From Candidula unifasciata (lineage: Eukaryota > Mollusca > Gastropoda > Stylommatophora > Geomitridae): DNA of 64,000 nt. Both the position numbers and the translations under genes were made by a program. Below, piece by piece: positions 23,301-36,257 of the stretch. Each line of letters begins with the position of its first letter. Within the stretch, counting starts at the first letter, position 1. The notes under the pieces are model-generated. The model did not search any database and was not told where the DNA came from. It worked only from the letters and a program-made list of their open reading frames with translations. The stretch lies in contig CAJHNH020007667.1 of assembly GCA_905116865.2 (NCBI GenBank), forward strand, positions 237,501 to 301,500, read 5' to 3'.

Positions 23301-26300
23301 TGGTTTTTAGCATATGATGTAAAAATCTGCTTTCCGGATAAAATCTAACCATTTTAGATCGTACCCATGATTTAATTGCCAGTGTAGCTAAAACTCGTAT
23401 TGAGTTTTTTGGTCTCTAAAATGTAATCTTGAGTTTGGAGGCCTATCTCACACCTTTAGTCACAGGTATGTGACAAGTTAAAGAAACACAGGAGTGTCTG
23501 CAGATTCAATGGCCTGTGCAAATGAGAAGATATTTATTTGTGATGCTTCCCGTGTGGGTTCCGGGGCCCCATTTTGGGGAAAACAGGAATAGACTCACTG
23601 TCTTCCCAACTAACTGGGGGTTGCCTTCGAAGTCGGAGAGCATCTGCCTGAGAGGCAAGGAACCAACATGTGCATACAAATAAGTCCTGTAAAACAGTTG
23701 TGCACGTAACACACAGGTTCTGGTATAAGTCTAATGTCCAGGGGTGGATGAATGGCCAAAACTTTCAACTGGAGTTTACAGCCGTGAAAACGAAGAAGAA
23801 GAAGATTTGTGATGCCAAAAGTGTAGCATCTGAATCTACTATACCATTTTTACTAACCTAATACAGTTTTCAGTTTGAACACAAATGTTAATTAACTGTG
23901 CATGTAAACAAAAAACAAAAGTTGCAATGAAAAGAATACTTCTATTTAGAATGTAGCCAATACTCACCTCAATATGCTCTTTAATAAGATTCTGAAAAAA
24001 AAAAATACAAACAGAAAATATAGCTTTAGGAAAAAAAGTTATTCAAGAACACACAAAATTTCTGATCCATGTGCAATTACCCTATTTGAAATACTATAAT
24101 CTTTTCTTGTATTTGACATTAAAGATGGCAGAATAATAATAGTATTCCTGGTTATTATATCTGTTTGATTCATGTATATTTCAAGGCAGACAAAGAAATG
24201 TCTGGAAAACTGCTTGTATTAACAGTGATAATTCTCTCCGTGTGGGTTACCGAGCCCTATTATAGGGAAAACAAGAATAGACCCACCGCCTACCCCAAAA
24301 GCATGTCATAAGAGTCGACTAATCGAAAGATTCCTTTAAAGTCAGAGTGCATCGCCTGAGAAGCAAGGAACCAACAGTCTGCACACGAATGAGTCAGATC
24401 TGTCAAACGGATGCACATGCAACACTCAGGTTCTGAAATAGGACTGCAGCCCAGAAATGGACGAACAACCAGAACCTTCCACCGGAGTTTACAGCCGGTG
24501 AACGCGAAAAAGGAGGAGAACAGTTATGGGACAAAGAAGACAGCAAAAGCCAAAACATTTGGTACATCATGAAGAGAAGCAGATAGAGAATCATCAAACA
24601 GGTACCAAAATGGGAAACAAATGGACTGAGGAAATTAGGATGACAAAAAGAAATCTAAGAGAGGCCGAACGTGCTAAACTAAATTTTATCCATGATATCA
24701 AAAGAAATGCACAGGATACAACAGAATGGAAGACTAGACTGCGAGCACTTCATGAGGCATAATGGTACAACAGGATGATGATGATGATAAAGACAACTAT
24801 TTCTGTGATGTCTTAAATCTTTCACCCCCACCCAAAAAAAAAACCACTTCTGCTTGGGTTCAATTCCCCGTAAATGTCACTTTTTCGACTTGCCTATTGT
24901 TACCTGTTTATGAGATATGTAGTTAATAGAACTGGCTGAGTTCGCGCCTGCAAAAATGTTGGGGAGGTTAGGATATTAATAAATTAACAATAGCATTTAG
25001 AGGATTTTCCTTTGTGCTAAATGGCTGTTTTTTATGCCAAGAGGAGGTCAGATTTTCTCATAAGCCTCTATGGTAAAGGTCAGGGGGTCACAGCATGAGT
25101 CACCTTATGCGTGTGTGTGTGTGTGTGTCTTGGAGGATGCATTCAATTTAACCCTTTGCCCCTTAATTTTTTTATGAATACTTCTTTCATATATCATTTT
25201 ATATTTCTAAAAAATTTTTTTTAAATGTCGATAAATACACTGTTAACAAATTTATTAATTACCTGCATATTACTGCTGTTTTTTTGTTGTGTGTGCCTTA
25301 TTTTCCAGGAATCCAAACAGGGTTAGCACGCATGGGAATGCCCAGAGTGCTGTGATGTCAATTCTTGACTCAACTCAAACGGGGTCATGACCCATTTGTT
25401 TACAGTTTTGGGGGTGAAAAGGTTAAGAAAATCATACTTTTCTGTATTCTCAATATTAACACGTAAAGTGTCATTTTAGTATTTTAAAAAAAACATCAAG
25501 TGCAGGACACTTGTCACATCACTGGCACATTGAACGTCAGGTGTTAGACCCATATTTTATAGACCAATCAGATTTTGATGGGTGCTGTGGTCGACAACAT
25601 GCCACCCACTCATACTCCCCATGAAAATTATTCAAACCCACTGTAACCCTTTCACCCTATTGATTATTTTTTTTTTAAATGGGTCATCAATCCATGGGAA
25701 TTTCCAAAAAACAAATCCTTTTTAAAAAAAGGGCGACCATAAGACAGGTCACTAATAAATCTTAAAATGTATTTGTCTGCATTTAGATTTTTTTATTTAA
25801 TTTTTAAATATATTATCATCATGTGCCCTGCCAACTGGCATAGGCGCTCATGCGTCTGCACAGATCATGATCCCTGGTTGCCTGGAACAGCTCTCTTGAT
25901 GATATCCCTCCATGCCATCGTTTCAACCCATCAACTGATCTTTCCGGTTGTCATGTTATTTTCTAATGCCTCTCTTCTCATTACGTGGCCAAAGAATAGT
26001 GTTTGTCTCCTTATTGTTGTACACAGAGATCTACTTTCTTTAGCTTCTTTCAAACAATTGATATTAGTAACTCTCGCCGTCCAAGGTATTTGTAACATTC
26101 CTCTCAGAAACAACATCTCTGTTGCTTCTAAATTCCTCTTAAATTGTTCACTGACATTCCAAGATTCGCTGTGACATGTAACGCAGTTCTATGTAACATT
26201 TTAATACTCTCTTTCTGACATTAAATGATAGCGTTTTTTTAAAACATATTTTTCATTTTCTGAAATGCTGCCTTCGCTTGACCTTTTCTGCTTTTAATTT

Positions 26301-29300
26301 CTGTCACACATTTTCCATCTGATAAGACTGTTCCAAGATATTTTAATTTATCGACTTTGTTAAGTATTTTCCCTTCAACTGAGATATCACAATGTGGTGT
26401 TATCTTCTTCTTCGATATAAAGATTACTTCCATTTTCTTAATATTCAAGGAAATTCCTTTCTTAGCACTCTCCCTACCTACAGTATCCAGCAGTTGTTGT
26501 AAATCAGTTGCGTTTTCAGTTATCAAAACTGTCGTCTGCATAATGCAAATTGTTTATGTTGTATCCTTCAACTCTTATATATATATAAATGAATATTTAA
26601 ATATATAAATATACGTAAATGGATAATAAACATGAACAGAGTGAAGCATTAAATAGAATACATTCCCCAGGACCTAAAAAACTATAGATATCAGGTGACG
26701 CATGCTGTGACCTCTATCACTGAGGCTTGTGGGAAAATCAACATCAACCTGGCTTTCAAAAAGCCACTGGAGTCATAAAGAAACACTTAAATGCTATTTT
26801 TAATTACTATAATTCATATCCTGGCCTATTAACCACTGTGAAGTTACACATAGGACAAATTAAATTTAACTACGCTTTTTAAGAAGAGGTCACTGCAGGC
26901 ATGCCTTATATATGCATTTACGGGACTGTCACAGTCAGAACTGTTGAGTTGAGTTGAGTCAAGAATGTGACATTATAGCACTCGGGGCATTCCCATTCAT
27001 GCTCCCTCCTCATCTTCAGCAGCCAGCGCAGAGTTCCAATACTGATACTACTGGTCACAATCTGGTTAAATGTCCATCTTGCCTTTCCTCTGAGTGTATT
27101 CAGCCGACCAGACCCTCTGGTTACACCCAAGTGCCTCATTCTCTTCAGGCCATAATAATCTTCTTTCTCTACTGATTCTGTTGCTTGTTCCCAAAGAGCC
27201 TTGACCACATCTGCCTTGTCATGTATCAATTCACCACCCAGCAGATCCAGCCAATCTGTCTGCAAGATCATTACCTACCACCCCCCCGTGTGGGTTCCGG
27301 GGCCCTATTGTGGGGAAAACAAGAATAGACCCACTGCCTCCCCAAAAGCATGTCGTAAGAGTCAACTAACTGGGGAGCTTCCTTTGAAGTCGGAGTGCAT
27401 CTGCCTGAGAGGCAAGGAACCAGCAGTCTGCATTCAATTGAATCAGATCTGTAAAACTGATGCACATGCAACACTCAGGTTCTGGAGCATGACTGCAGTC
27501 CAGAAGTGGACGAACAACCAGAACTTTACGCCAGAGTGTACAGCTGGTGAACACAAAGAAGAAAGAAGAATTACCTACCACGCCAGCATGGCCTGGAGAA
27601 AAGATCCCAAGTATTATCAGCCAGAACTGCCTAAGTTTAGTCTTCTCAGGGCAACAGGGTTGAGCTGGGTTAATCTAAGAGCCCTAGGCCATTTAGAAAA
27701 ACCTGTCAATGATCTTGAAAGCCCAAGCTCTAATTGTGGAACATCTTCTCAACGCGAGCAGGTCTGGCTAGTGACACTCGTCATTGAAACACGCTGTGAA
27801 AACCATGCCTCGGTACAGGAAACCATATAACACTATCCTCCGAAAAGAACGGAAGGTACTAAATACAAGCTATTATAGATAGTTTTACCTGCGGATCAAG
27901 GCTTCTTGTGCAGAATTACTATTTTTTTAAATGAAGTCTAATTTTATTTTGAGGTGTAACTTTATTTATTGTGCCAGTTTTTATTTTATTTAGCTCAGTG
28001 TTTCTACAAAGAATGGCAACTGAATGATTAAACAAAACACTAAAAAAAAAAAAAAAAAAAGAGCAGACCAAAAACAAATAAATACCTCAACAGTTTCAAC
28101 AACATTGGCTACTTTGTTCTTTTTCAATTCATTTGCATCTTTCTCCATCAAGCACAGAGGAAGTGATGTGATGTGAATTGTGTTCCTGCTGGTTTTGTCC
28201 ACAGAAAAGTTTACACCTAAGTAAAAAACAGGGAAGTTACATGTGTGAGGCATGAATTATGGATGATAACAGCAAACATAGAAGACTTATTATTAGTTTC
28301 AATAAAGTAAATTTTAAAAATGTAAAATAAAATTTGAATAAACTATAATTGAACACAAAGAGAGAATAATAATGAAACAACAGGATATAACATACAAATA
28401 TAAATACAGTAAATATACCAATTATTACATGGAGAAACATAGTGGCTAGGTGCTTGCCTCCTGATCAAAAGGTCTACGGTTCAAACCTCCATTAACTCTA
28501 AGAGTCCCAGAAGATCACAGCTGAAAATCGACTGAGGTAATAATGATAACAAAGTAATTGATATTCTACATCTACATGGGTCAAATTCACAGCATACTAC
28601 AGGAGACACACAAAAAAGACTGCAACAATATGTACAAGGAATTCTTGAATGGGTTTTCAAAACTTTGCCCATGTGGACGGGCACCAAAGAATACTGAACA
28701 CGTGCTACAGATGTGTTGGAGAAAGATCCCAGGTGTGGCTCACTGGCATTCTAATGGAGACCAAGCTGTATGGAACAGTGGAAGACGTGTGTCTCACCAC
28801 AGAATTCATAGAGGCCTGTGACCTTTATATGTAAACAATACTGACAGGGAGAATGTAAAGAAAAGAAGAAAAAATAATAATTAATCAGTATTTCCTGACT
28901 AAACACTGGATTACACACACACAACATGTTGATAGGTGCATGCTAGTTATATCCAGATCTGCATAGTGCCTTTGATTAAACAGTATTAAAAGTATATGGT
29001 TAAGCACCAGCAAGGAAATCAAAGTAAAGATTTTTAGAGCGTGCATCTTCCCTGTAGCAACATATGGATTTGAGCCGTGGACTATCTCCCAGTCCTTAAC
29101 TCTTTGACTCCCAAGGAAGGCATCATACGTTCATAGATTCCTACCTAGAAGCCCAACGAACACAAGATGCACTGATTTTACGTCTTTCTTGACTACCCCT
29201 TGGGCCTGTGATGCTAAACCCCCTGTTACTCAAAGAGTTAAGGAAGAAAACAGGTGCTCTTGAGCTTAAGAGCTACACAGAGAAAGATTCTCAGAATACC

Positions 29301-32300
29301 ACGGATAAAGAATAAAAGAAATACTGACATTCTAAAAGATTTGATAATCAAGGACGGTTAGCTATTGAACAGCATCTTGTCTCAGAAATATTTTGGCCAT
29401 ATCAAGTACCACGGTGGATGGAAAAATGTAACAGCAGAAGGCAGGGTACCAAGAAGGAAGGGCAGGGGCTGGCCTACACGAAGACGGGCATAGGATATAA
29501 GTGACTCCTTGCATATGAAAGTGCACGAGGTGGGAGAGATGGCAAGAAAGTTTCTTTCAGGCAGCCTGAGATGAGAGCGATGTTCAGCAAAGGACCTGCT
29601 ACATGATGATCAGCAGTGTGTTGTTTGGTACTAAAGAAGTTACAGTGTACATTTTTAAAAAATTAAACAGGGTTCCCAGACTGACTCAGTCTAAGATGGG
29701 CACCAGGAAGTGTCCGGCAATGTACACAACAGTGGCTGAAGTGATGTTAACCACATCAGACATCAAATCAAGATCGGTCCACAAAAATAAGGTTCTAGCA
29801 CCATGTGCCTGATGGGAGTCGTCATGGCGTAGCAGCTAGACGCTCGCCTGCGGATCGAAAGGTTGTGGGTTCAGGTCCTGCTGGAGCCTGATTTTGGCTC
29901 ACAGGTTGATCCAGTCTTAAATGGGTACCAGGTAAGTCTTGGAAAGTAAACTTGGCAGATGTGATGTTGACTGCATCGCCCACCAAGTACCGACTTGTCT
30001 ATATGCCAGTACACCTGAAAGGGTGGAAAAAAGTCCTTTTACCATGTGCCTTATGTAATAACAGCATTAAAAGTGTATTTTACTTTACTGTATTCTGTAG
30101 AAGTTTCAATAAATTGGAGGGAAAATAAACACCTGTCCCTGCACAGTTTGTGGCTTAAACACTCCCCGTCTGGTTGTCTGATATTAAATGGTAAGCTGTG
30201 GTGATTAATTAAGGGTTTGTTGAAATCGGATGTGCTGGGGCACATGTTGAATGCTTAATTAAGAATCCACATCAAAGACACTCCCATAAGCGCTTTGTTG
30301 CCATCTTCAGCAGCAAGCGAAGAGTTCCAATTCTGATGGTACCAGTAACTGTCTGTACATTCGTCTCACCTTTCCCTTGAGTGTTAAGCTTTGACCAGAT
30401 TCCCAGGTAACTCCCCGTAGCGCCATACTGCTCAGACTGTAATGATCTATTTGATCCTCCGCACTGTTCTCACGCTCCCAAAGGGTCCTCACATCTAGCT
30501 TGTCATACATCAACTCACCACAAAGTGGTGCAGAACCAGCCTCGGATATTTCAGCCTAGCTGTAAACCCCAACACAACGTGCCAACCACCTTTTCATGAG
30601 CAAATGCAGAAGAAGAAATTAACAGCAATAGACTGACCTATTCTACTGAACTCATCGCTAAATGCCCTCATTATTCGCAAGTCATCCTGATCCATTGTGA
30701 CTGACTGAGCGGGTTTTATCTCAGACCTCTTGATTCGATCAGTTCTCTCTCCACCCTTAACTTCATAGCATTCTGTGTCAGATGAAATGAAAACATTAAT
30801 TAGATGAGTTGGAAAGAATACATAACCACAAAAGAAGAAATGAGACAATGAGTGTGTATATGTATATGTGTCAAAGCGAATTTATGTGTGTCAATGTGAA
30901 TACACATGTGTATAGAGTATGTGCATGCACATGTGTCAACATGAATATACATGCTTTTTTAAAACATATCTATGCATTTGTATATATATATACATATGTT
31001 TTTTGTTTTGCTATCGATTAACCATGTTCAACCTAAATTATTATGTATAACTTGGCTATCTGATATGGTTTCTTCCTCACGGATAAGCATTTGGGGGTGG
31101 GGGTGCTAAGTGCTGACAAGGACTAGTTAAACAACCAAACTGGGACAGACCTCATGATTAATTTCTGTAATGGTTGATGTTTATATATATTAGAAAACAC
31201 AACAACAGGCAGGCAGGCAGGTAGGTGCGTGCGCATGCGCAAGCGCAAGCACACACACAAATATATATATATATATATACATATGCACAGAAGCATGTGT
31301 GTACACACACAAAGTATTAAACAATTATCATGGTAATCTCTTATCTTTTGAAAAGTATCAGGCCTTTAAATAATCTATGTCATAGCATAATAACATCAGT
31401 GGCTAATTCATTTCCTGAATGATTTTTTACCTTTCGTAAAGTGTTCCAGACGTATTCTCTCATGGACTGCATGCTGATCAAACAAAACTAATAAGGAACT
31501 GCATTTAGGCCTGGTAGCTGGAGATTGAAATAAAAAGAGTTGCTGTTACAAATATTACCTCATTTAATACCATACAACGCACCTTATGTTCATTTGCTTT
31601 TCCAAATATAATGTTTCCTGCTATCTTCTATAACACACAGTTGTTGTTGTTACATTAACCCTTTATATCTCAGTTATTAGTTTAACTATTTCTGTTTCAT
31701 AGCATCTTTGTTGAACCCCCTCAGACATAAGTATTTGTAATCTTAGTTTCAGTTTCATAGCAAACGGGTCACCCCATAATTGCTCTGCTCCTGTGCCCAA
31801 AAAAAAATACACAGAACGTCGACCACTGTCTCTTGTGCAAAAATTTACACAGACTGCAGTCTCAGCATATCCACTAACATTCACTCGCATTAAAAGCATA
31901 AGGCAGCCATCAGAAGTGCTAATGCAAACAGTCCGACATTAGAATGGAAGTAGCAGTTGCAAACAGATGATCCGTTGCACAATCAATTTAAATCAAATAA
32001 AGCACCACCTATTCTGTGGCAACAGGCCACGCGCTCTTTTGAAACTACAGTTTACAGCACCACGCTGGTTACAGGTGAAAAAAACATTCCAAATGAAATC
32101 AGCAACTGGGCAAGAAAACTATCCTTTCAGTCTACAAATGGAGGAAAATGCAACAGCCACCGTCTGTCAGAAGCCAAACATTTGACACAACTAAAAACAG
32201 TGACCATACCAGGCCTCCTTTTTGACCAGAAGTGTCAAAACATAAGACCTAAGTATTTACTGCTTTTAAATGTAACCCCTTGGAACAAAGAGTTAAATTA

Positions 32301-35300
32301 ACAACTTCTTGGGACTGAAAGATCTAATGTCCATAAGTTCTTAACTGGCAAAGCTGGACACTTGACACAAGTGGGAAACTGTGATGAAATAGTGGTGTTA
32401 GTGTGCCTACTGGAAATAGTGGTGTTAGTGTGCCTACTGGAAATAGTGGTGTTAGTGTGCCTACTGGAAATAGTGGTGTTAGTGTGCCTACTGGAAATAG
32501 TGGTGTTAGGGTGCCTACTGGAAATAGTGGTGTTAGTGTGCCTATTGGAAATAGTGGTGTTAGTGTGCCTACTGGAAATAGTGGTGTTAGTGTGCCTACT
32601 GGAAATAGTGGTGTTAGTGTGCCTACTGGAAATAGTGGTGTTAGGGTGCCTATTGGAAATAGTGGTGTTAGTGTGCCTACTGGAAATAGTGGTGTTAGTG
32701 TGCCTACTGGAAATAGTGGTGTTAGTGCGCCTACCGCCAACGCAGAGACAACACCAGATGATAGCTTAGTATACACAAGCTATGGATAAGAACACTGAAA
32801 TCCATATGGGCTTCATGATTTATTTTAGGGACTAGTTTTACTGCTATTCAACTGATATTCCTGTTTCAAATTTTCGGCCACTAATTAATCTTTACTATGT
32901 AATTACTGTCGGCGTCTGTGGCTTAGGCGTTACGAACGTGCTTTGTAATGTCGGGGTGCCGGGTTCGATCCCAGTTGCGGGCCTTGCGCTGGTTTTGACA
33001 GTGGTATGGAGAAGCCGACCATCCAGAAGGCAACGGCAAACTACTGGACATAAACTTGCCTAGAAAAACCACAAAAGCCAAAATATGCTAGGGTTGGTTC
33101 TGTAACGTCCTGTAAAGCATAAGCAACTAACTTATGTAATTACTAAATATTTTATTTCGGAGATAAAAAATTGCGTTTTTCACTATTAATGCTTGGCTAT
33201 AAAACAAATAAAAGGCATGCATGTGTATGTAGTCAAGAACTGTAAAACCTTCTTGTAGAAGTTTTTAAACAGGAGTCCTATAGTTTGTATAGCTTAGCCA
33301 GCTTAAGGCCTCAAAGAATCTAAATCTGGCCCTGGGCAGAGGTCGAGATTTAATTTCCAGCCTCCTATGTAGGTTCTGGGGTCCCATTTTGGTGACCAAA
33401 AGAACAGATCCCCTGTCCCTTAACAAGCATGCCACAAGAGGCGGCTAAGAGTTGGCTGAAATCAAATGTGTTGGGTCAAAAGGTGCAGACATTACAAACT
33501 AGATGTAAACCACAACCAAATGTGACAACTGCCTAGTTGAGATAAAGACATCTCCAGTAGGAGCATAATTCTTTCTCTTGACCCAGGCTCATAAAACGTG
33601 TATGAAGTAATGTTAATACTTTTGGGGGAAAAATAAGGCAAAAAAAGGGACTTTGGCTATGCCACTTCGCCCATTTACATAGAACTAAAAACCTATCTCA
33701 GTCTGAACTAAGAAAAACATTCATCAACAATGACAATAATTTATTACTTTTACTGCATAGTCTAACACTGGTAACACTACCTTTAGAACTGTCAGGATTG
33801 TCTATCAAAGAGACAATAAACTTGTTGTCCAGCTGGCCCACAACCTACAGTAGAGAGATCCAGTAATTTCCATAAATAAATTTAGTAATATGGTCAAAAT
33901 AACACAGTTACAACTCTAGACTATGATTAATTTGTCACTCATATTAAATAAATGGCACATAAAGGGACATGACCTTAACCCTGCACTCTGAGAATATTAA
34001 ATCTAGTTACCGTAAATGCTGATGTCTGAGCATTTCTTAAGTGACCTGCTCTTGAAAAGTATTGTTAATTTCCACTGTTTCTATATGTACATGTGCAGTG
34101 TTTAGTAGGACTATGTATGAATATAAGTAATAATATAATTGGGGGCGGGGGAATTACAAAGCACGTTCACAATGCCTAAGCCACAGATGCAGACCCCTAA
34201 AAAGGCATATTGTAAAAAGTCAACTATTTAATGGTGTTTCTTTCAAAGTCACAGTCCATCTGCCTGAGCGGCAAGGAACCAACAGTCTGCATACAAAAAA
34301 GCCATATCTGTCAAACTAATGTGCATGCAAAAACTCAAGTTCTGGAACAAGACCAAAGTCCAGAAGTGGATGAATAAACAAAAAAAAAACAACTAAAAAA
34401 AGATGAATGCGAAGAAGAAGGAGAATAGAAGCATCAGTGTCTTATAAATTCTGAGCAGAAGAAAGATATGGAAGAAAGTATGACTACTAAATATCTTGCA
34501 TGTATCTTGTTGTACATTTCACCCTTTACACTCACTGACTTATTATTATAAGTCATTTGCAGAAAGAGACTAAGCTATATGGGATAACACGATGCAATGG
34601 AGTCAACCCTATTGACTTTACATTTTTTGGGGTTCCAATCCACTTACTTTTTTAAAACAGTTATCACAGTTTAATTTCACGTGTAATGACAAAATCTACC
34701 TTGACTTTATCAAGTAAGTTTTTGGTAAAATCAACTGAGGAAAGTGAGTGGAAACATGACCTCGGCACTGTGTCACTTGGGCAGGAGTCAGCAAGCAGTC
34801 CAGGCTTTTAGAAGAAAAAAACAATATATATTTTAAGGATTACTTTTTATGTGAAAAGGACAGGCATGAGAGTAAATTTAAAACACATTTTCCAAATAAG
34901 TCTGCACAGAATAGATAGAAACAATGATGTGATTTCACATAATGCCAATGTGAAGCTTTTATCTAAAAGTGATCATATATGACAAAACATGGAAAACTAT
35001 CAGGAAAGAATAAAAAACAAACAAAACCAAGCAATAGTACAAGACAGCTGGGATGCAGTAGCTGAAGAGATCTTTTAAAGGAAGATAAAAGAGGTGTCTA
35101 AGGAGAAAGAGGAGGAGAAAGAACAGATTTAAAAGAACAAGAAGATGATGAAGAAAAAAGAGGAGGAAGAGGAAGAGAAAGATATTCACACACACATAAC
35201 ACAGAGCCCCCCTGCCCCCCCCCTCCCCCCCCCAAAAAAAAAAACCTTATGTATTTTAATAAATCTGTCAAAAATCATCCTATTATTATAAAATTGTTGT

Positions 35301-36205
35301 ACAAATGTTGATGAGAATGATTTCTTTCAGAATTGTACTGCACCACAAATTTCTCATCATAGTGCGTTTCTCAGCCTGTAGGTGATGTTGTACCACAACC
35401 ACAGCTGCATGACTTATAATTCGTCCGCTTAAAATGGCTAGGGATACAATATCGCTTCTCATGCAGGAAACATCTGAATGGGTGGGTGGGTGCGTGCGTG
35501 CGTGCATGTGTGTGTTATATACATTCACAGCCTTCACTATTACGTATTATAACTCATTGGCTAGAACAAGATGGGAAGATAACATCAGAGAAACTCTACA
35601 GCACCACAATGTGTCTATGGTCGAGGCAGCCAGAAGAGCAGGAAGCAGGACCTTATATCTCCCTCGACACCCGCAGTAGTAAAACAGGACGTAAAGAGGA
35701 AGAAAAAGAAGAATCATTTGTTCTTCCCTGCCATGATGCCCAACTATCCAGCATCTTCTCTCTTGGTCTCCCTCTGCCTCCTGTCCTCTAACTTTCTCAC
35801 TGCTAGGACATACTGTAAGCAAAATGTGTACTAAGAATTAAACCTAAAGATTACCTGCTTGTAATTGAGAAATACTGGGTTTGTCCACTTGGCCATCATA
35901 CCTGAGACATCTGCTTCAGCATTTCTGTCTGCAAACCAGAATGGAATATTTAAATAAACAATGGTAACTTCTTGCCAATGTGTTTTTTATTTGGAAGTTA
36001 ATCAAGTATATCCTTTAAAATGGGACATCTGAAAACGGATGAAAAACAAAATCAAAAGAGATATGAGAAATGAACAGATTACAAAAACTACTGGAGTAAT
36101 ACCTAATGTTAAATTCACTGAGAAAGAAAGACAAAAATGGTTCAGCCACCTAATAAGAATAAAACCAATGATGCTGGCAGTGGGAGTATAAACTGTATTT
36201 ACCAC

Positions 36206-36257
<52 letters not shown>

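Noticed and set aside
27201..27830. 209-codon plus-strand frame
   Set aside because: It runs through a reversed RNase H tail and a Rep-A copy, so it is a composite of repeats rather than a gene.
31663..31899. Minus-strand 78-codon frame containing [19 protein letters not shown]
   Set aside because: Looks protein-like but lies within a TTAA-flanked repeat that recurs at 19.5 kb without the frame; left unassigned.
32908..32985. tRNA gene with a perfect B box
   Set aside because: Same tRNA-like head occurs at 37.5 kb (minus), 39.2 and 15.4 kb attached to a common body; ends do not pair. SINE-2 head.
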